Shown here: positions 17,318 through 25,988 of the stretch, piece by piece
How the letters are laid out: each line of letters starts with the position of its first letter
Numbering within the stretch: the first letter of the stretch is position 1
Made by a program: the position numbers and the translations under genes
The notes under the pieces: model-generated
What the model saw: the letters and a program-made list of their open reading frames with translations, nothing else
The model's database searches: none
Told to the model about the DNA's origin: nothing
Assembly (NCBI RefSeq): GCF_004014805.1
Contig: NZ_ATDN01000067.1
Location: forward strand, 1 to 64,000
DNA from: Mycolicibacterium elephantis DSM 44368
GTDB lineage: Bacteria > Actinomycetota > Actinomycetes > Mycobacteriales > Mycobacteriaceae
Reading direction: 5' to 3'
Length of the DNA: 64,000 bases

Positions 17318-18139
17318 ATGACACCCGCAGACTCCAGCGTGCAGATCTACACCGGCATCGACGATCTTCTCGTCGAATTGTCCGACGGGGTGCTGTCGGT
17401 GACGATGAACCGGCCGGACAGCCTCAACTCGCTGACCGCCGCCATGCTCGTCACCATCGCCGAGACGTTTGAGCGGGCGGCTTCTGATCCCCGGGTGAAG
17501 GTGGTGCGGCTGGGCGGCGTGGGCCGCGGCTTCTGCTCGGGAGCGGGCGTCAGCGAGGAGGACCACGCCAACCCCGGCGCCAGCGGCACTCCGGCCGATG
17601 TGCTCGACGCCGCCAACCGCGCCGTGCGTTCGATCAAGGACCTGCCACAGCCGGTGGTGGCCGTGGTGCAGGGCCCGGCGGCCGGGGTCGGGGTGTCGTT
17701 GGCGCTGGCCTCCGACGTCGTATTGGCTTCGGAGAAGGCGTTTTTCATGCTGGCGTTCACCAAGATCGGGCTGATGCCCGACGGCGGGGCTACGGCGTTG
17801 ATCGCCGCGGCGGTCGGCCGGATCCGCGCGTTCCGGATGGCCCTGCTGGCCGAGCGGATCTCCGCGGCCGACGCCTACGACTGGGGCCTGGTGACGGCGG
17901 TCTACCCGGTCGACGAGTTCGACGCCAAGGTCGACGAGGTGCTGGCCACGCTGCAGACCGGCCCCGCGGTGGCGCTGCGCAAGACCAAGCACGCCATCAA
18001 CGCCGCCACGCTCACCGAGTTCGAGGCGGCGCTGGAGCTGGAGAAGCAGGGCCAGCTGCAGCTGCTCGAGGCGGACGACTTCCGCGAGGGCACGAAGGCT
18101 TTCCAGCAACGCCGAACGCCCAACTTCACCGACAGCTAG
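17318..18139 (+). CDS. Enoyl-CoA hydratase/isomerase family protein (EchA10/11-like)
   Basis: The 273-aa crotonase-fold protein has SVTMNRPDSLNSLTAAML, the oxyanion-hole segment GRGFCSGAGVSEED, QPVVAVVQGPAAGVGVSLAL, and FTKIGLMPDGGATALIAAAV. The acidic residue in the last motif is Asp, as in isomerase-type or 2-acyl crotonases, so enoyl isomerase activity is as likely as hydratase. It is divergent from mcr, the same arrangement as the Rv1143/Rv1142c region. A 63-bp repeat begins 7 nt after its stop. Confidence 0.88.
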   Translation: MTPADSSVQIYTGIDDLLVELSDGVLSVTMNRPDSLNSLTAAMLVTIAETFERAASDPRVKVVRLGGVGRGFCSGAGVSEEDHANPGASGTPADVLDAANRAVRSIKDLPQPVVAVVQGPAAGVGVSLALASDVVLASEKAFFMLAFTKIGLMPDGGATALIAAAVGRIRAFRMALLAERISAADAYDWGLVTAVYPVDEFDAKVDEVLATLQTGPAVALRKTKHAINAATLTEFEAALELEKQGQLQLLEADDFREGTKAFQQRRTPNFTDS

Positions 18140-18146
18140 CTTCCTC

Positions 18147-18209
18147 TCGCCCAAAGGACAAGCGGGCGGGAAAGTGCGAGTAGTTTTCACCATTTCGCCG
18201 ATCTCGGCG
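18147..18209. repeat. Interspersed 63-bp repeat, copy A
   Basis: Related to the units at 22670-22733 and 62698-62761. Shared blocks are TCGCCCAAAGG, GCGGGCGGGAAAGTGCG and CGATCTCGGCG. The first 25 bp contain a short CGCCC/GGGCG stem. It begins 7 nt after the echA stop codon. Confidence 0.7.
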
Positions 18210-18280
18210 TAGAGCGGGGCGCGGCGGTGTGAGTGCGAAAAATTCGGTGGACGTCGCGATGACGCGTCGGCGACCATCGC

Positions 18281-19564
18281 ATGGTGAGTACGCAACTCGA
18301 CATCGAAACGCCGGTCCGCGACACCGGCGGCTGGCGCGTGCTCGCACCGTTTCGCATCCGCGAGTACCGGCTGCTGATCGCCGCGGTGTCGCTGTTCATC
18401 TTCGCCGAGGGCATGTGGGCGGTGGCGATGGCACTTCAGGTCATCGAGCTGTCCAACGATCCGGCATCGCTCTCGCTGGTAGCGACGTGTCTGGGCACCG
18501 GGCTTGTCGCGTTCGTCCTGGTCGGCGGGATCGCGGCCGACCGGTTCAACCAGCGCGCGATCATCATCGCCGTCGAGGCAGTCAACGCGGTCGCGGTGTC
18601 AGCGGTCGCCGCCCTGGGACTCGTTGGTGCACTGCGGATTTGGCATATGGCGGTGGCTGCGGCGCTTCTCGGGATCGCCGCCGCGTTCTTCTTTCCGGCC
18701 TACAGCGCGATCCTGCCGAGGATCCTGCCCGCCGAACAGCTGTTGGCGGCCAACGGCGTCGAGGGTGTCGTGCGCCCGGTCTTTCAACGCGCGGTCGGCC
18801 CCGCGGTCGCGGGGTTGGTGGTCGGGGCGACGTTTCCGGCGCTGGGCACCGTGTGTGTCGCCGCGCTGTTCGCCATCGGCCTGCTGCTCCTGCTGGCCAC
18901 CCGGCCGACAATGAGAAGCCCTGAGCCCCAACTGGAACGCACCCATATGCAGCGTGACCTGCGCGAAGGCTTCGTGTTCGTGCTGGCCACACCGTGGCTG
19001 CTGTGGACGCTGTTGTTCGCCAGCGTCTTCGTGCTCGTGGTGATCGGACCGATCGAGGTGCTGTTGCCGTTCATCGCCAACAACAGCTTCGACGACGGCG
19101 CCCGCAAGTACGGTTTCATCCTGGCGTTCTTCGGTATCGGCAGCGCCCTTGGCGCGCTGGCGGTTTCGTCCGGTCGGTTGCCGCGCCGCTACCTCACGGT
19201 GATGATGGCGATGTGGGGTCTGGGCTCCATCCCGCTGGTGGTGTTCGGTTTCACCTCGTCGTTCGCCTTGATGGCGGTGGCGACGTTCGTCATCGGCGCC
19301 ACCGACGGCGCCGGGATGGTCATCTGGGGCACGTTGCTGCAGCGACGAGTGCCGCGGGCGATGTTGGGCCGGGTGTCGAGCCTGGACTTCTTCGTCTCGC
19401 TGGCGTTCATGCCGGTGTCGTTCGCGATCGTCGGCCCACTGGCCAAACTCGTTCCCATGCAAGCGATTTTCCTGGTTGCCGGCATCGCGCCACCGCTTCT
19501 GGCGGCGGTCGCGCTGTGGGCGGCGCGGATGCGCCACGACGAGCGGACACATCCGCTGCGGTGA
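18281..19564 (+). CDS. MFS transporter (MFS_3/EntS-like)
   Basis: A 427-aa, about 12-helix protein. It starts with a soluble end and VLAPFRIREYRLLIAAVSLF, the feature of MFS_3 exporters such as EntS, followed by FVLVGGIAADRFNQRAIII (A-motif variant) and FPAYSAILPRILPAEQLLAA between helices 4 and 5. The central loop (TRPTMRSPEPQLERTHMQRD) separates two six-helix halves. MFS_3 proteins export siderophores or drugs; the substrate here is unknown. ATG 18281 is followed by an in-frame GTG. Confidence 0.85.
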   Translation: MVSTQLDIETPVRDTGGWRVLAPFRIREYRLLIAAVSLFIFAEGMWAVAMALQVIELSNDPASLSLVATCLGTGLVAFVLVGGIAADRFNQRAIIIAVEAVNAVAVSAVAALGLVGALRIWHMAVAAALLGIAAAFFFPAYSAILPRILPAEQLLAANGVEGVVRPVFQRAVGPAVAGLVVGATFPALGTVCVAALFAIGLLLLLATRPTMRSPEPQLERTHMQRDLREGFVFVLATPWLLWTLLFASVFVLVVIGPIEVLLPFIANNSFDDGARKYGFILAFFGIGSALGALAVSSGRLPRRYLTVMMAMWGLGSIPLVVFGFTSSFALMAVATFVIGATDGAGMVIWGTLLQRRVPRAMLGRVSSLDFFVSLAFMPVSFAIVGPLAKLVPMQAIFLVAGIAPPLLAAVALWAARMRHDERTHPLR

Positions 19565-19565
19565 G

Positions 19566-20276
19566 CTAGACGCCGAAGATCGGCGGCAGTGCCAGCACCA
19601 TGACCAGCCCCCAGAAAAAGTGGGTGAGCATCGGTGCGAGCACGCCGCCGGTCGCTCGGCGTTCCAGCGCGCAGACCGTACCGAGGATGATCGCGGCGAA
19701 GCCCAGCATGGGGTTGCCGGTGGTGGCCGAGGTCGCGATCACATAGAGGACGGTCGAGACCAGCACCGGGTGAAAACCTCCCAGCGCGGTGTACAGCGCG
19801 CCGCGGAAGTACATCTCCTCCGCGAGCCCGTTGATCACCGTGATGAAGACGACCAGCGCCAATGGCCCGTAGTCGGCGAATTCCAGTACCCGCGTGATGT
19901 ATTCGCGCACTCCGGGAATCTCGCGGGCGATCAGCCCGCCGACGACGAACGCACCACCCAGGACCAGCCCGACGACCGTCCCCGTGATCACCGGTCGTTG
20001 GTTGCGCCCGCGGAATCGGACACAGCCCAGATGCAGCGGGCCCGACACCAGCGCGCCGAGCGCCCACACCGCGGCCAACGCCAACGTCAACCAGTAGAAG
20101 GACTGGTCGCCGGGCGGCCGCGTCAACGAGTAGCCGAGCAACGCAGCGCCGATCACCAACACCACGGCCACGACGACGCGCCGGCGCCGGATCACCCCCG
20201 GCGGTTCCTGATGCGGAACGGCGACGGTGGTGGCGATCTGGCGTACCTCGCTGAAAAACCCTGCGGATGAGGTCAT
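19566..20276 (-). CDS. CPBP-family intramembrane metalloprotease
   Basis: The frame is open upstream, but ATG 20276 (MTSSAGFFSEVRQIATTVAV) overlaps the previous gene's stop (ATGA) and gives a 236-aa membrane protein. The CAAX-protease/bacteriocin-processing (CPBP) motifs are GLAEEMYFRGALY (EExxxR, catalytic glutamates) and LTHFFWGLVM with the conserved His. Members cleave membrane peptides or process bacteriocins and pheromones. It is coupled to the NAD(P)-binding oxidoreductase gene upstream. The stop is 1 nt from the convergent MFS gene. Confidence 0.85.
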   Translation of the reverse strand: MTSSAGFFSEVRQIATTVAVPHQEPPGVIRRRRVVVAVVLVIGAALLGYSLTRPPGDQSFYWLTLALAAVWALGALVSGPLHLGCVRFRGRNQRPVITGTVVGLVLGGAFVVGGLIAREIPGVREYITRVLEFADYGPLALVVFITVINGLAEEMYFRGALYTALGGFHPVLVSTVLYVIATSATTGNPMLGFAAIILGTVCALERRATGGVLAPMLTHFFWGLVMVLALPPIFGV

Positions 20277-21421
20277 GCCGTGTGCGCCTTCGGCACCAAG
20301 CCCAGCAGGGTGTCGAGTCCGGTGCGCACGGCGGCCGCCACGGGGCCGGGCACCGCGCCGATCAGGCCGAGAGCGGGCCGCGCGATCGACGGCGTCACGG
20401 CGCCGGCCAGTCGGCGGATACGCAGCGTGTCTCCGCCGGCCCACACCGGATCGGTGTCGGCCAGGTGGTGCGGATCGGCGAGCGCGTCGACCGGCAATGG
20501 TCTGCGACTCGACAGCGCGCGAGAGATCGCCTCGTCGATTCCCACCAGCCCGCCGGGCGGTTCACCGACGATGTCTCGCAGCCCCGAATCCGACGCCATC
20601 ATCGGATGGTCAAGCGACTCAACGAGATCGGCGGCCAGCCCGCCAGGTACCGGCAGCACCGCCGCCGTCATCCAGGACACCACCCCGACATCCACACCGA
20701 TGACCGGCAATTCGGCGCGCCACTTGCCCGCGATACGTGCATAGCTGCGCATCAGGTCACCGTAGGAGGTGGTCTCCGGGCCACAGATGTCGTAGGCGCC
20801 CGCAGGCACCCGGTCGGTGTCGGCGGCGGCGACCAAGTAGTACAGCACATCTCGAATGGAGATCGGATCGATCGGGTTCGCCGACCACGCCGGCAACGGG
20901 ATCACGACGAACCGGTCGCCGACATAGCGCAGCATCTCGAACGACGTCGACCCCGCCCCGATGATCATCGCCGCGCCGATCCAGACCACATCCGCGCCGC
21001 CGTCGACGCGCAACGCCTCGGCGACCTCGGCGCGACTGGTCAGGTGTTCGGAAAGCTCGTGCTCGTCGGGAACGAAGCCGCCCAGATACACGATCCGTCG
21101 CACCCCGGCGTCCTTGGCGGCGTTGGCGACGTTGGCCGCGGCGCGGTTGTCGGCGTCGCGGAAATCGGGTTCGCCGATGCCGTGCACCAGGTAGTAGACG
21201 ACGTCGATGGGTCCCGCGTCGGTGAAGGCCTGCCGCGCCGAGGTCGCGTCATGCGCGTCGAGCGATACCGCGCTGACGCGGTCATTCCAGCCGAAGTCGG
21301 CCAGGCGGGCGGGGTTTCGGCTGGCGGCGACGACGTCATGGCCTTCGTCGAGCAGCGTGGTGATCAAACGCGAACCGACATAGCCGGTGGCGCCGGTGAC
21401 GAGGATCCGCACATTTTTCAC
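20273..21421 (-). CDS. NAD(P)-binding atypical SDR-family oxidoreductase
   Basis: The 382-aa protein has an N-terminal Rossmann motif ILVTGATGYVGSRLITTLLD, the dinucleotide-binding VVAASRNPARL end of strand 2, VVYYLVHGIGEP and IVYLGGFVPDE, typical of NmrA-like/atypical extended SDRs. The classical YxxxK is not clear, so catalysis is uncertain. The second half (about 230-382) holds the family-specific region (DICGPETTSYGDLMRSYARI). Its GTG/ATG start lies 33 nt downstream of the gamma-carbonic-anhydrase remnant, and its stop overlaps the CPBP protease gene. Confidence 0.8.
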   Translation of the reverse strand: MKNVRILVTGATGYVGSRLITTLLDEGHDVVAASRNPARLADFGWNDRVSAVSLDAHDATSARQAFTDAGPIDVVYYLVHGIGEPDFRDADNRAAANVANAAKDAGVRRIVYLGGFVPDEHELSEHLTSRAEVAEALRVDGGADVVWIGAAMIIGAGSTSFEMLRYVGDRFVVIPLPAWSANPIDPISIRDVLYYLVAAADTDRVPAGAYDICGPETTSYGDLMRSYARIAGKWRAELPVIGVDVGVVSWMTAAVLPVPGGLAADLVESLDHPMMASDSGLRDIVGEPPGGLVGIDEAISRALSSRRPLPVDALADPHHLADTDPVWAGGDTLRIRRLAGAVTPSIARPALGLIGAVPGPVAAAVRTGLDTLLGLVPKAHTA

Positions 21422-21454
21422 CTTAGGGCTGTACCCAATCGCCCGTGCGGAAAT

Positions 21455-21673
21455 CTATGTCGTCGCCTCCCGGTGCAAATCGATGAGCCGCTGATAGGCC
21501 TGTGCGTTGTGCCGGTTGCCGGCGACCTCGGCGCGCAACGTCGCGCCGTACCAGACGCTGGCCCGTGCGGCGAGCGTGACCTGGCCGATGACGGCCGCGT
21601 TCGGCGCCACCCAGGACTCGGCGTGCAGCTGGGGCGCTCGGCCACGAATGGGCATGATCAGCGGTTCAGGCAT
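21455..21673 (-). pseudogene. Internally deleted gamma-carbonic-anhydrase-like (left-handed beta-helix) gene
   Basis: The 72-aa reading begins MPEPLIMPIRGRAPQLHAES, then VAPNAAVIGQVTLAARASVW and YGATLRAE, the standard N-terminal coil of gamma-class carbonic-anhydrase-like proteins. At residue 49 (about base 21526) it jumps directly to VAGNRHNAQAYQRLIDLHRE, the standard C-terminal helix. Normal members are about 170-180 aa, so roughly 100 residues with all three metal-binding histidines are missing, in frame. The product cannot be an enzyme. ATG 21682 or 21691 could also serve as start. Confidence 0.75.
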
Positions 21674-21909
21674 GCGCGTCATCGTAGGCATGAGCCACTG
21701 ACCCGACGTGAGCACCGTGAACACCGCGATGGACGTGGTCGACGGGCGTCGACCTGACCGACACGCATCAGGTGTGACCAGGTTGTCACCGCGCCAAACC
21801 CGCAGGTCATGCGGTCCGCGGTCGGCGTATGGCGTGGTCATCGCTTTGGAGTTGGCGCGTCGGTGCCCTTAACATGCGTTGCGACGTGAACCGAACCGAG
21901 GAGCTGCAA

Positions 21910-22653
21910 GTGAAGACTCGCACCAGCAGGGCCATTGGTGCCGCCGCCGGGATTACGGCGATCGCCCTCTCCGTGCCGTTGGCGGTGACGGCGTATGCGG
22001 ATCCGGAGGAAACAGCGCCGGTCGTCGAGATCCCCGATCCGGAGGGTCCGGACTGCGGCGCGTTCAAGGAGGCGGTGCCGAACTGGAAGTCGCTGGCCGA
22101 TCTGCCCGTCGGGCAGGCGCTGGCCGCCATCCCCGAGGCCAGCACCTTTTACTCGGCGGTCTCGGGCGGGCTGAACCCCGCGGTCAACGTGGTGCCGGTG
22201 CTGGAGAACGGGCCGTACGTGGTGTTCGCGCCGACCAACGAGGCCTTCGCCGAACTGCCGGCCGCGCAGCTCGACGCGCTGAAGGCCGATCCGGCCGCGC
22301 TGACGGACCTGGACTACTACCACGTGTTCCTCGGCCTTCTCGGCCCGAAGGACGTGAAGGGTCAGCGGCCCACCCAGCAGGGCGCGGAGATCAAGGTGTC
22401 CGGTGAGGGCGGGGACATCACCGTCAACGAGTCCGCGGAGGTGGTCTGCGGCGGGATCCAGGCCGACAACGCCCGCATCTACCTGATCGACAAGGTGCTC
22501 GATCCGGCCGGCGCGCCGGATGCGCTCACCGCCACGACGACGTCGGCCACCGAGACGACGGCGGCGGAGACCCCCACGGCGGAGGCGGCGGAGGCCGAGA
22601 CCCCTGCGGCGGAGCAGACGCCGATCCCGGCCGCGGACGCCCCGATCGGCTGA
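21910..22653 (+). CDS. Secreted fasciclin-domain protein
   Basis: GTG 21910 follows a good GAGGAG ribosome-binding site and gives 247 aa. Residues 1-28 are a signal peptide (KTRTSRAIGAAAGITAIALS, then cleavage after AYA). Residues about 45-205 are a FAS1 domain: PVLENGPYVVFAPTNEAFAE, the H-box region YYHVFLGLLGPK, and the last strand ADNARIYLIDKVLDP. The C-terminus is a low-complexity Thr/Ala/Glu/Pro tail of about 40 residues. FAS1 proteins mediate adhesion; mycobacterial relatives are MPT70/MPT83. A cysteine pair (PDCGAF, VVCGG) matches the family disulfide. The gene ends 17 nt before a repeat copy. Confidence 0.85.
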   Translation: MKTRTSRAIGAAAGITAIALSVPLAVTAYADPEETAPVVEIPDPEGPDCGAFKEAVPNWKSLADLPVGQALAAIPEASTFYSAVSGGLNPAVNVVPVLENGPYVVFAPTNEAFAELPAAQLDALKADPAALTDLDYYHVFLGLLGPKDVKGQRPTQQGAEIKVSGEGGDITVNESAEVVCGGIQADNARIYLIDKVLDPAGAPDALTATTTSATETTAAETPTAEAAEAETPAAEQTPIPAADAPIG

Positions 22654-22669
22654 CCCGCGCCTCCTGGGA

Positions 22670-22733
22670 TCGCCCAAAGGGACAAACGGGCGGGAAAGTG
22701 CGGGTAAAACTCGCCAAAACGTCGATCTCGGCG
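22670..22733. repeat. Interspersed 64-bp repeat, copy B (best copy)
   Basis: Reads TCGCCCAAAGGGACAAACGG and continues with GCGGGAAAGTGCGGGTAAAA, CTCGCCAAAACGTCGATCTC and GGCG. It shares blocks with copy A (18147) and copy C (62698). It starts 17 nt after the fasciclin gene stop, in the gap before the convergent acyl-CoA dehydrogenase gene. The CGCCC/GGGCG segments can pair. Confidence 0.75.
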
Positions 22734-22782
22734 GGAGCGGCGGCCACGCCGGCGCACGCCACGTAACCGGCGGCGACGCCGG

Positions 22783-23925
22783 CTACAGGCCGAGGTCGCG
22801 GCCGATGATCTCCTTCATGATCTCGGTCGTGCCGCCGAAGATCGTCTGGATGCGCGCGTCGACGTAGTCGCGGGCCACCTTGTACTCGTTCATGTAGCCG
22901 TAGCCGCCGTGCAGCTGCACGCAGTTGTCGACGACGCGCTTGGCGAGCTCGGTGCACCACCATTTGGCCTTGGATGCCTGCACGGCGGTCAGCTCACCGT
23001 CGACCACCGCGCGCAGGCACCGGTCGATGTACTGCTCGGCGATCTCGAGCTCGGTCGCCATCTCGGCCATCACGAACCGGTTGTGCTGGAAGCTGCCGAT
23101 CGGCTGCCCGAAAGCCTTGCGGTCCTTGACGTATTGCAGCGTCTCGTCGAACGTGGAGCGCGCGCCTGCGACGGCGGCGACGGCGATCGACAGCCGCTCC
23201 GACGGCAGGTTGGCCATCAGATGGTAGAAACCCCGCCCCTCGGTGCCGAGCAGGTTCTTGCCGGGCACCCGCACGTTCTCGAAGTGCAGCTCGGCGGTGT
23301 CGGCGGCGTGCAGGCCCATCTTGTCGAGCTTGCGGCCGCGCTCAAAGCCCTCCATGCCGCGCTCGACGACCAGCAGCGAGAAGCCCTTGTGCCCCGCGTC
23401 GGGGTCGGTGCGGGCCACCACGATGACCAGGTCGCTGTTGATGCCCGCGGAGATGAATGTCTTGGAGCCGTTGAGGATCCAGTCGTCTCCATCGCGCACC
23501 GCCGTGGTCTTGATGCCCGCGAGGTCGCTGCCGGCGCCGGGCTCGGTCATCGCGATGGCGCCGATGAGCTCACCGGTGATGTAGCCGGGCAGCCAGCGCT
23601 GCTTCTGCTCCTCGTTGGCCAGCGACGCGAAATACGGCCCGACGATGTCGTTCTGCAGGCTCAGCCCGGGCGTGGCCGGACCGAACTTCGCGAACTCCTC
23701 CACGATGACGGCGTTGAACCGGAAGTCGTCGACGCCGCCACCGCCGTACTCCTCGGGCATGTTGAACCCGATGAGCCCGTATTTGCCTGCGGCAGCATAG
23801 GCTTCGCGCGCGACCAGCCGGTCCTTCTCCCACTGCTCCGTGTACGGCGCGCATTCCTTCTCCAGGAACTGGCGCGCCGTCTCGCGCAGCTGCTCGTGCT
23901 CGGGTTCGAAAACCAGTCTTTGCAT
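22783..23925 (-). CDS. Acyl-CoA dehydrogenase (FadE)
   Basis: ATG 23925 (MQRLVFEPEHEQLRETARQF) gives the usual 380-aa ACAD. It shows GAIAMTEPGAGSDLAGIKTT (FAD/substrate signature 1), KTFISAGINSDLVIVVARTD, a GGYGYMNEYKVARDYVDARI region and IFGGTTEIM. The last motif lacks Glu, as in long-chain/isovaleryl-type ACADs where the base is on helix G; the acidic FDETLQYVKDRKAFG segment is the likely place. It oxidises an acyl-CoA to the 2-enoyl-CoA with FAD. It is followed upstream on the same strand by hydratase and thiolase genes, making an almost complete beta-oxidation set. Confidence 0.9.
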   Translation of the reverse strand: MQRLVFEPEHEQLRETARQFLEKECAPYTEQWEKDRLVAREAYAAAGKYGLIGFNMPEEYGGGGVDDFRFNAVIVEEFAKFGPATPGLSLQNDIVGPYFASLANEEQKQRWLPGYITGELIGAIAMTEPGAGSDLAGIKTTAVRDGDDWILNGSKTFISAGINSDLVIVVARTDPDAGHKGFSLLVVERGMEGFERGRKLDKMGLHAADTAELHFENVRVPGKNLLGTEGRGFYHLMANLPSERLSIAVAAVAGARSTFDETLQYVKDRKAFGQPIGSFQHNRFVMAEMATELEIAEQYIDRCLRAVVDGELTAVQASKAKWWCTELAKRVVDNCVQLHGGYGYMNEYKVARDYVDARIQTIFGGTTEIMKEIIGRDLGL

Positions 23926-23933
23926 GACTTTGC

Positions 23934-24731
23934 TTACTTTGCTTTCCATACGGGCTGGCGCTTCTCGGCGAAGGCCAGCGGTCCTTCTTTGGCGTCCTCG
24001 GAGCGGATCACGGTGGCGATCTCGCGCATGGTTCTGGTCCAACCCGGTTCGTCACCGACGATCACTCCGTCGTCGACGCCCATCGCCACGCGCTTACTCG
24101 CCCATACCGCGAGCGGTGCGTTGCACTTAATCCGTTCGGCCAGAGCCAATGCCGCGTCGACGGCCGTGCCGTCGGACACGACCTGGTTGATCAGCCCCCA
24201 CTTCAGCGCGTCGGCCGACGTCATCGGTTCACCGGTGAACAGCAGCTCCATCGCGACCTTGCGGGGCAGATGCTCGACGATCCGGAAAACCCCGCCGGCC
24301 GCGGCTATCAGCCCGCGCTTCACCTCCGGCAGACCGAACTGCGCACGTTCCTCCGCCACCACCAGGTCGCTGGCCAGCGCGAGTTCGGTGCCACCGCCCA
24401 GCGCAGTGCCGTTGACCGCGGCGATCGTCGGCTTGTCGATGTAATGGCGGACGTAGCCGGCGAAACCCCATTCCGGGTGGTCGGGGTGAAAAAGGTTCTC
24501 CCGACGCGAGATCGCCTTGAGATCTGCCCCGGCACAGAACGATTCACCCGCACCGGTGATCACCACCGCACGCACCTCGGAATCGTCCTGCGCCTGCTGC
24601 AACGCGTCGCCGACGGCGGTGCTCACCGCGCTGTTGACGGCGTTGCGCGCCTCGGGGCGGTTGATCGTGATCAGCAGGACGTTGCCCCGTCGCACAGCCA
24701 GTGCGGCGGGGCCGGCCGCCTCCTGGGTCAC
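23934..24731 (-). CDS. Enoyl-CoA hydratase family protein
   Basis: GTG 24731 overlaps the thiolase stop (GTGA) and gives 265 aa. Crotonase features: LLITINRPEARNAVNSAVST, GAGESFCAGADLKAISRREN (oxyanion hole), KPTIAAVNGTALGGGTELAL, and GLPEVKRGLIAAAGGVFRI with the catalytic-position Glu of PEVKRG. This fits 2-enoyl-CoA hydratases. It lies 8 nt upstream of the acyl-CoA dehydrogenase start, so the order thiolase-hydratase-dehydrogenase is a single minus-strand operon. Confidence 0.9.
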   Translation of the reverse strand: MTQEAAGPAALAVRRGNVLLITINRPEARNAVNSAVSTAVGDALQQAQDDSEVRAVVITGAGESFCAGADLKAISRRENLFHPDHPEWGFAGYVRHYIDKPTIAAVNGTALGGGTELALASDLVVAEERAQFGLPEVKRGLIAAAGGVFRIVEHLPRKVAMELLFTGEPMTSADALKWGLINQVVSDGTAVDAALALAERIKCNAPLAVWASKRVAMGVDDGVIVGDEPGWTRTMREIATVIRSEDAKEGPLAFAEKRQPVWKAK

Positions 24732-25873
24732 AGCAACTCGAGAATGGTGGCGTTGGCCTGGCCGCCGCCCTCGCACATGGTCTGCAGGCCGTACTGGATG
24801 TTGTTGTCGCGCATGTGGTACAGCAGCGTGGTCAGGATGCGAGCGCCCGAGCCGCCGAGCGGGTGGCCAAGTGCGATGGCGCCGCCGTTGGGGTTGAGCT
24901 TGGCCTCGTCGGCGCCGATGTCCTTCAGCCACGCCAGCGGGACCGGGGCGAACGCCTCGTTGACCTCGAACACGCCGATGTCGTCGACGGACAGGCCCGA
25001 CTTCTTCAGCGCCTTCTGCGTGGCCGGAATCGGCGCGGTCAGCATGATCACCGGGTCGGCACCGGCCAGCACCGCGGTGTGCACCTTGGCCAGTGGCTTG
25101 AGACCCAGTTCCTTGGCCTTCTCGGCCGACATGACCAGCAGCGCGGCCGAGCCGTCGGAGATCTGGCTGGAGTTACCGGCGTGGATCACACCGTCCTCCT
25201 TGAACGCCGGCTTGATCCCGGCCATGGACTCGACGGTGCCGCCGCGGCGGATGCCGCCGTCCTCGAGGACAACGTTGCCGTCTTGGTCCTTGATGCCCAA
25301 GATCTGGTCCTTGAAGGCACCGGAATCCTGTGCGGCGGCAGCCTTCTCATGTGACCGCAGCGAGAACTCGTCCAGCTGGGTACGGCTGAATCCCCACTGC
25401 TCGGCGATCATCTCCGCCCCGATGCCCTGGTTCGGGGTCTGGTTGTAGCGGTTACGGAACGCGTCCGGGTAGGGGTGTCCGCCGTTGGCCAGCGACGAGC
25501 CCATCGGGGTCCGCGACATCGACTCGACGCCACCGGCGACCACGACGTCGTAGTGGCCGGCCACCACACCGGCGACGGCGAAGTGCAGCGACTGCTGGCT
25601 GGAGCCGCACTGGCGGTCGACGGTGACACCGGGCACGGTCTCCGGCCAGCCGGCGGTCAGCAGCGCAGTGCGGGCGATGTCGAGGGCCTGCTCGCCGGCC
25701 TGCATGACGCAGCCCCAGATGACGTCGTCGACCAGGCCCGGGTCCACACCCGCGCGCTCCACTAGACCGTTGAGGACCTGCGCGGACAGCTCCGCCGGAT
25801 GCACGCCGGACAGGCCGCCGTTGCGCTTGCCGACGGGCGACCGCACTGCCTCGACGATGACGGCTTCAGCCAT
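24728..25873 (-). CDS. Acetyl-CoA acyltransferase (thiolase, FadA-like)
   Basis: The 381-aa thiolase has nucleophilic Cys89 in VDRQCGSSQQSLHFA, catalytic His337 in GGAIALGHPLGGSGAR, Cys367 in MCEGGGQANATILE, and the CoA loop EDGGIRRGGTVESM. All active-site residues are in place, so the enzyme should cleave 3-ketoacyl-CoA to acetyl-CoA plus a shortened acyl-CoA. It is first in a three-gene operon with a hydratase and an acyl-CoA dehydrogenase. The 115-bp upstream gap holds a TTGACC that could be a -35 box and a small GGGGGT/ACCCCC inverted repeat. Confidence 0.92.
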   Translation of the reverse strand: MAEAVIVEAVRSPVGKRNGGLSGVHPAELSAQVLNGLVERAGVDPGLVDDVIWGCVMQAGEQALDIARTALLTAGWPETVPGVTVDRQCGSSQQSLHFAVAGVVAGHYDVVVAGGVESMSRTPMGSSLANGGHPYPDAFRNRYNQTPNQGIGAEMIAEQWGFSRTQLDEFSLRSHEKAAAAQDSGAFKDQILGIKDQDGNVVLEDGGIRRGGTVESMAGIKPAFKEDGVIHAGNSSQISDGSAALLVMSAEKAKELGLKPLAKVHTAVLAGADPVIMLTAPIPATQKALKKSGLSVDDIGVFEVNEAFAPVPLAWLKDIGADEAKLNPNGGAIALGHPLGGSGARILTTLLYHMRDNNIQYGLQTMCEGGGQANATILELL

Positions 25874-25988
25874 GACACCACTCCTTTGAAGTCGGATGAA
25901 TCACCCACAGACGGGGGTCCACCCCCGAACGTAATTGAACAAGGTTTACTAGGTCAACTCACTGGTTGGTCGATGGCAGTGATGCTGG

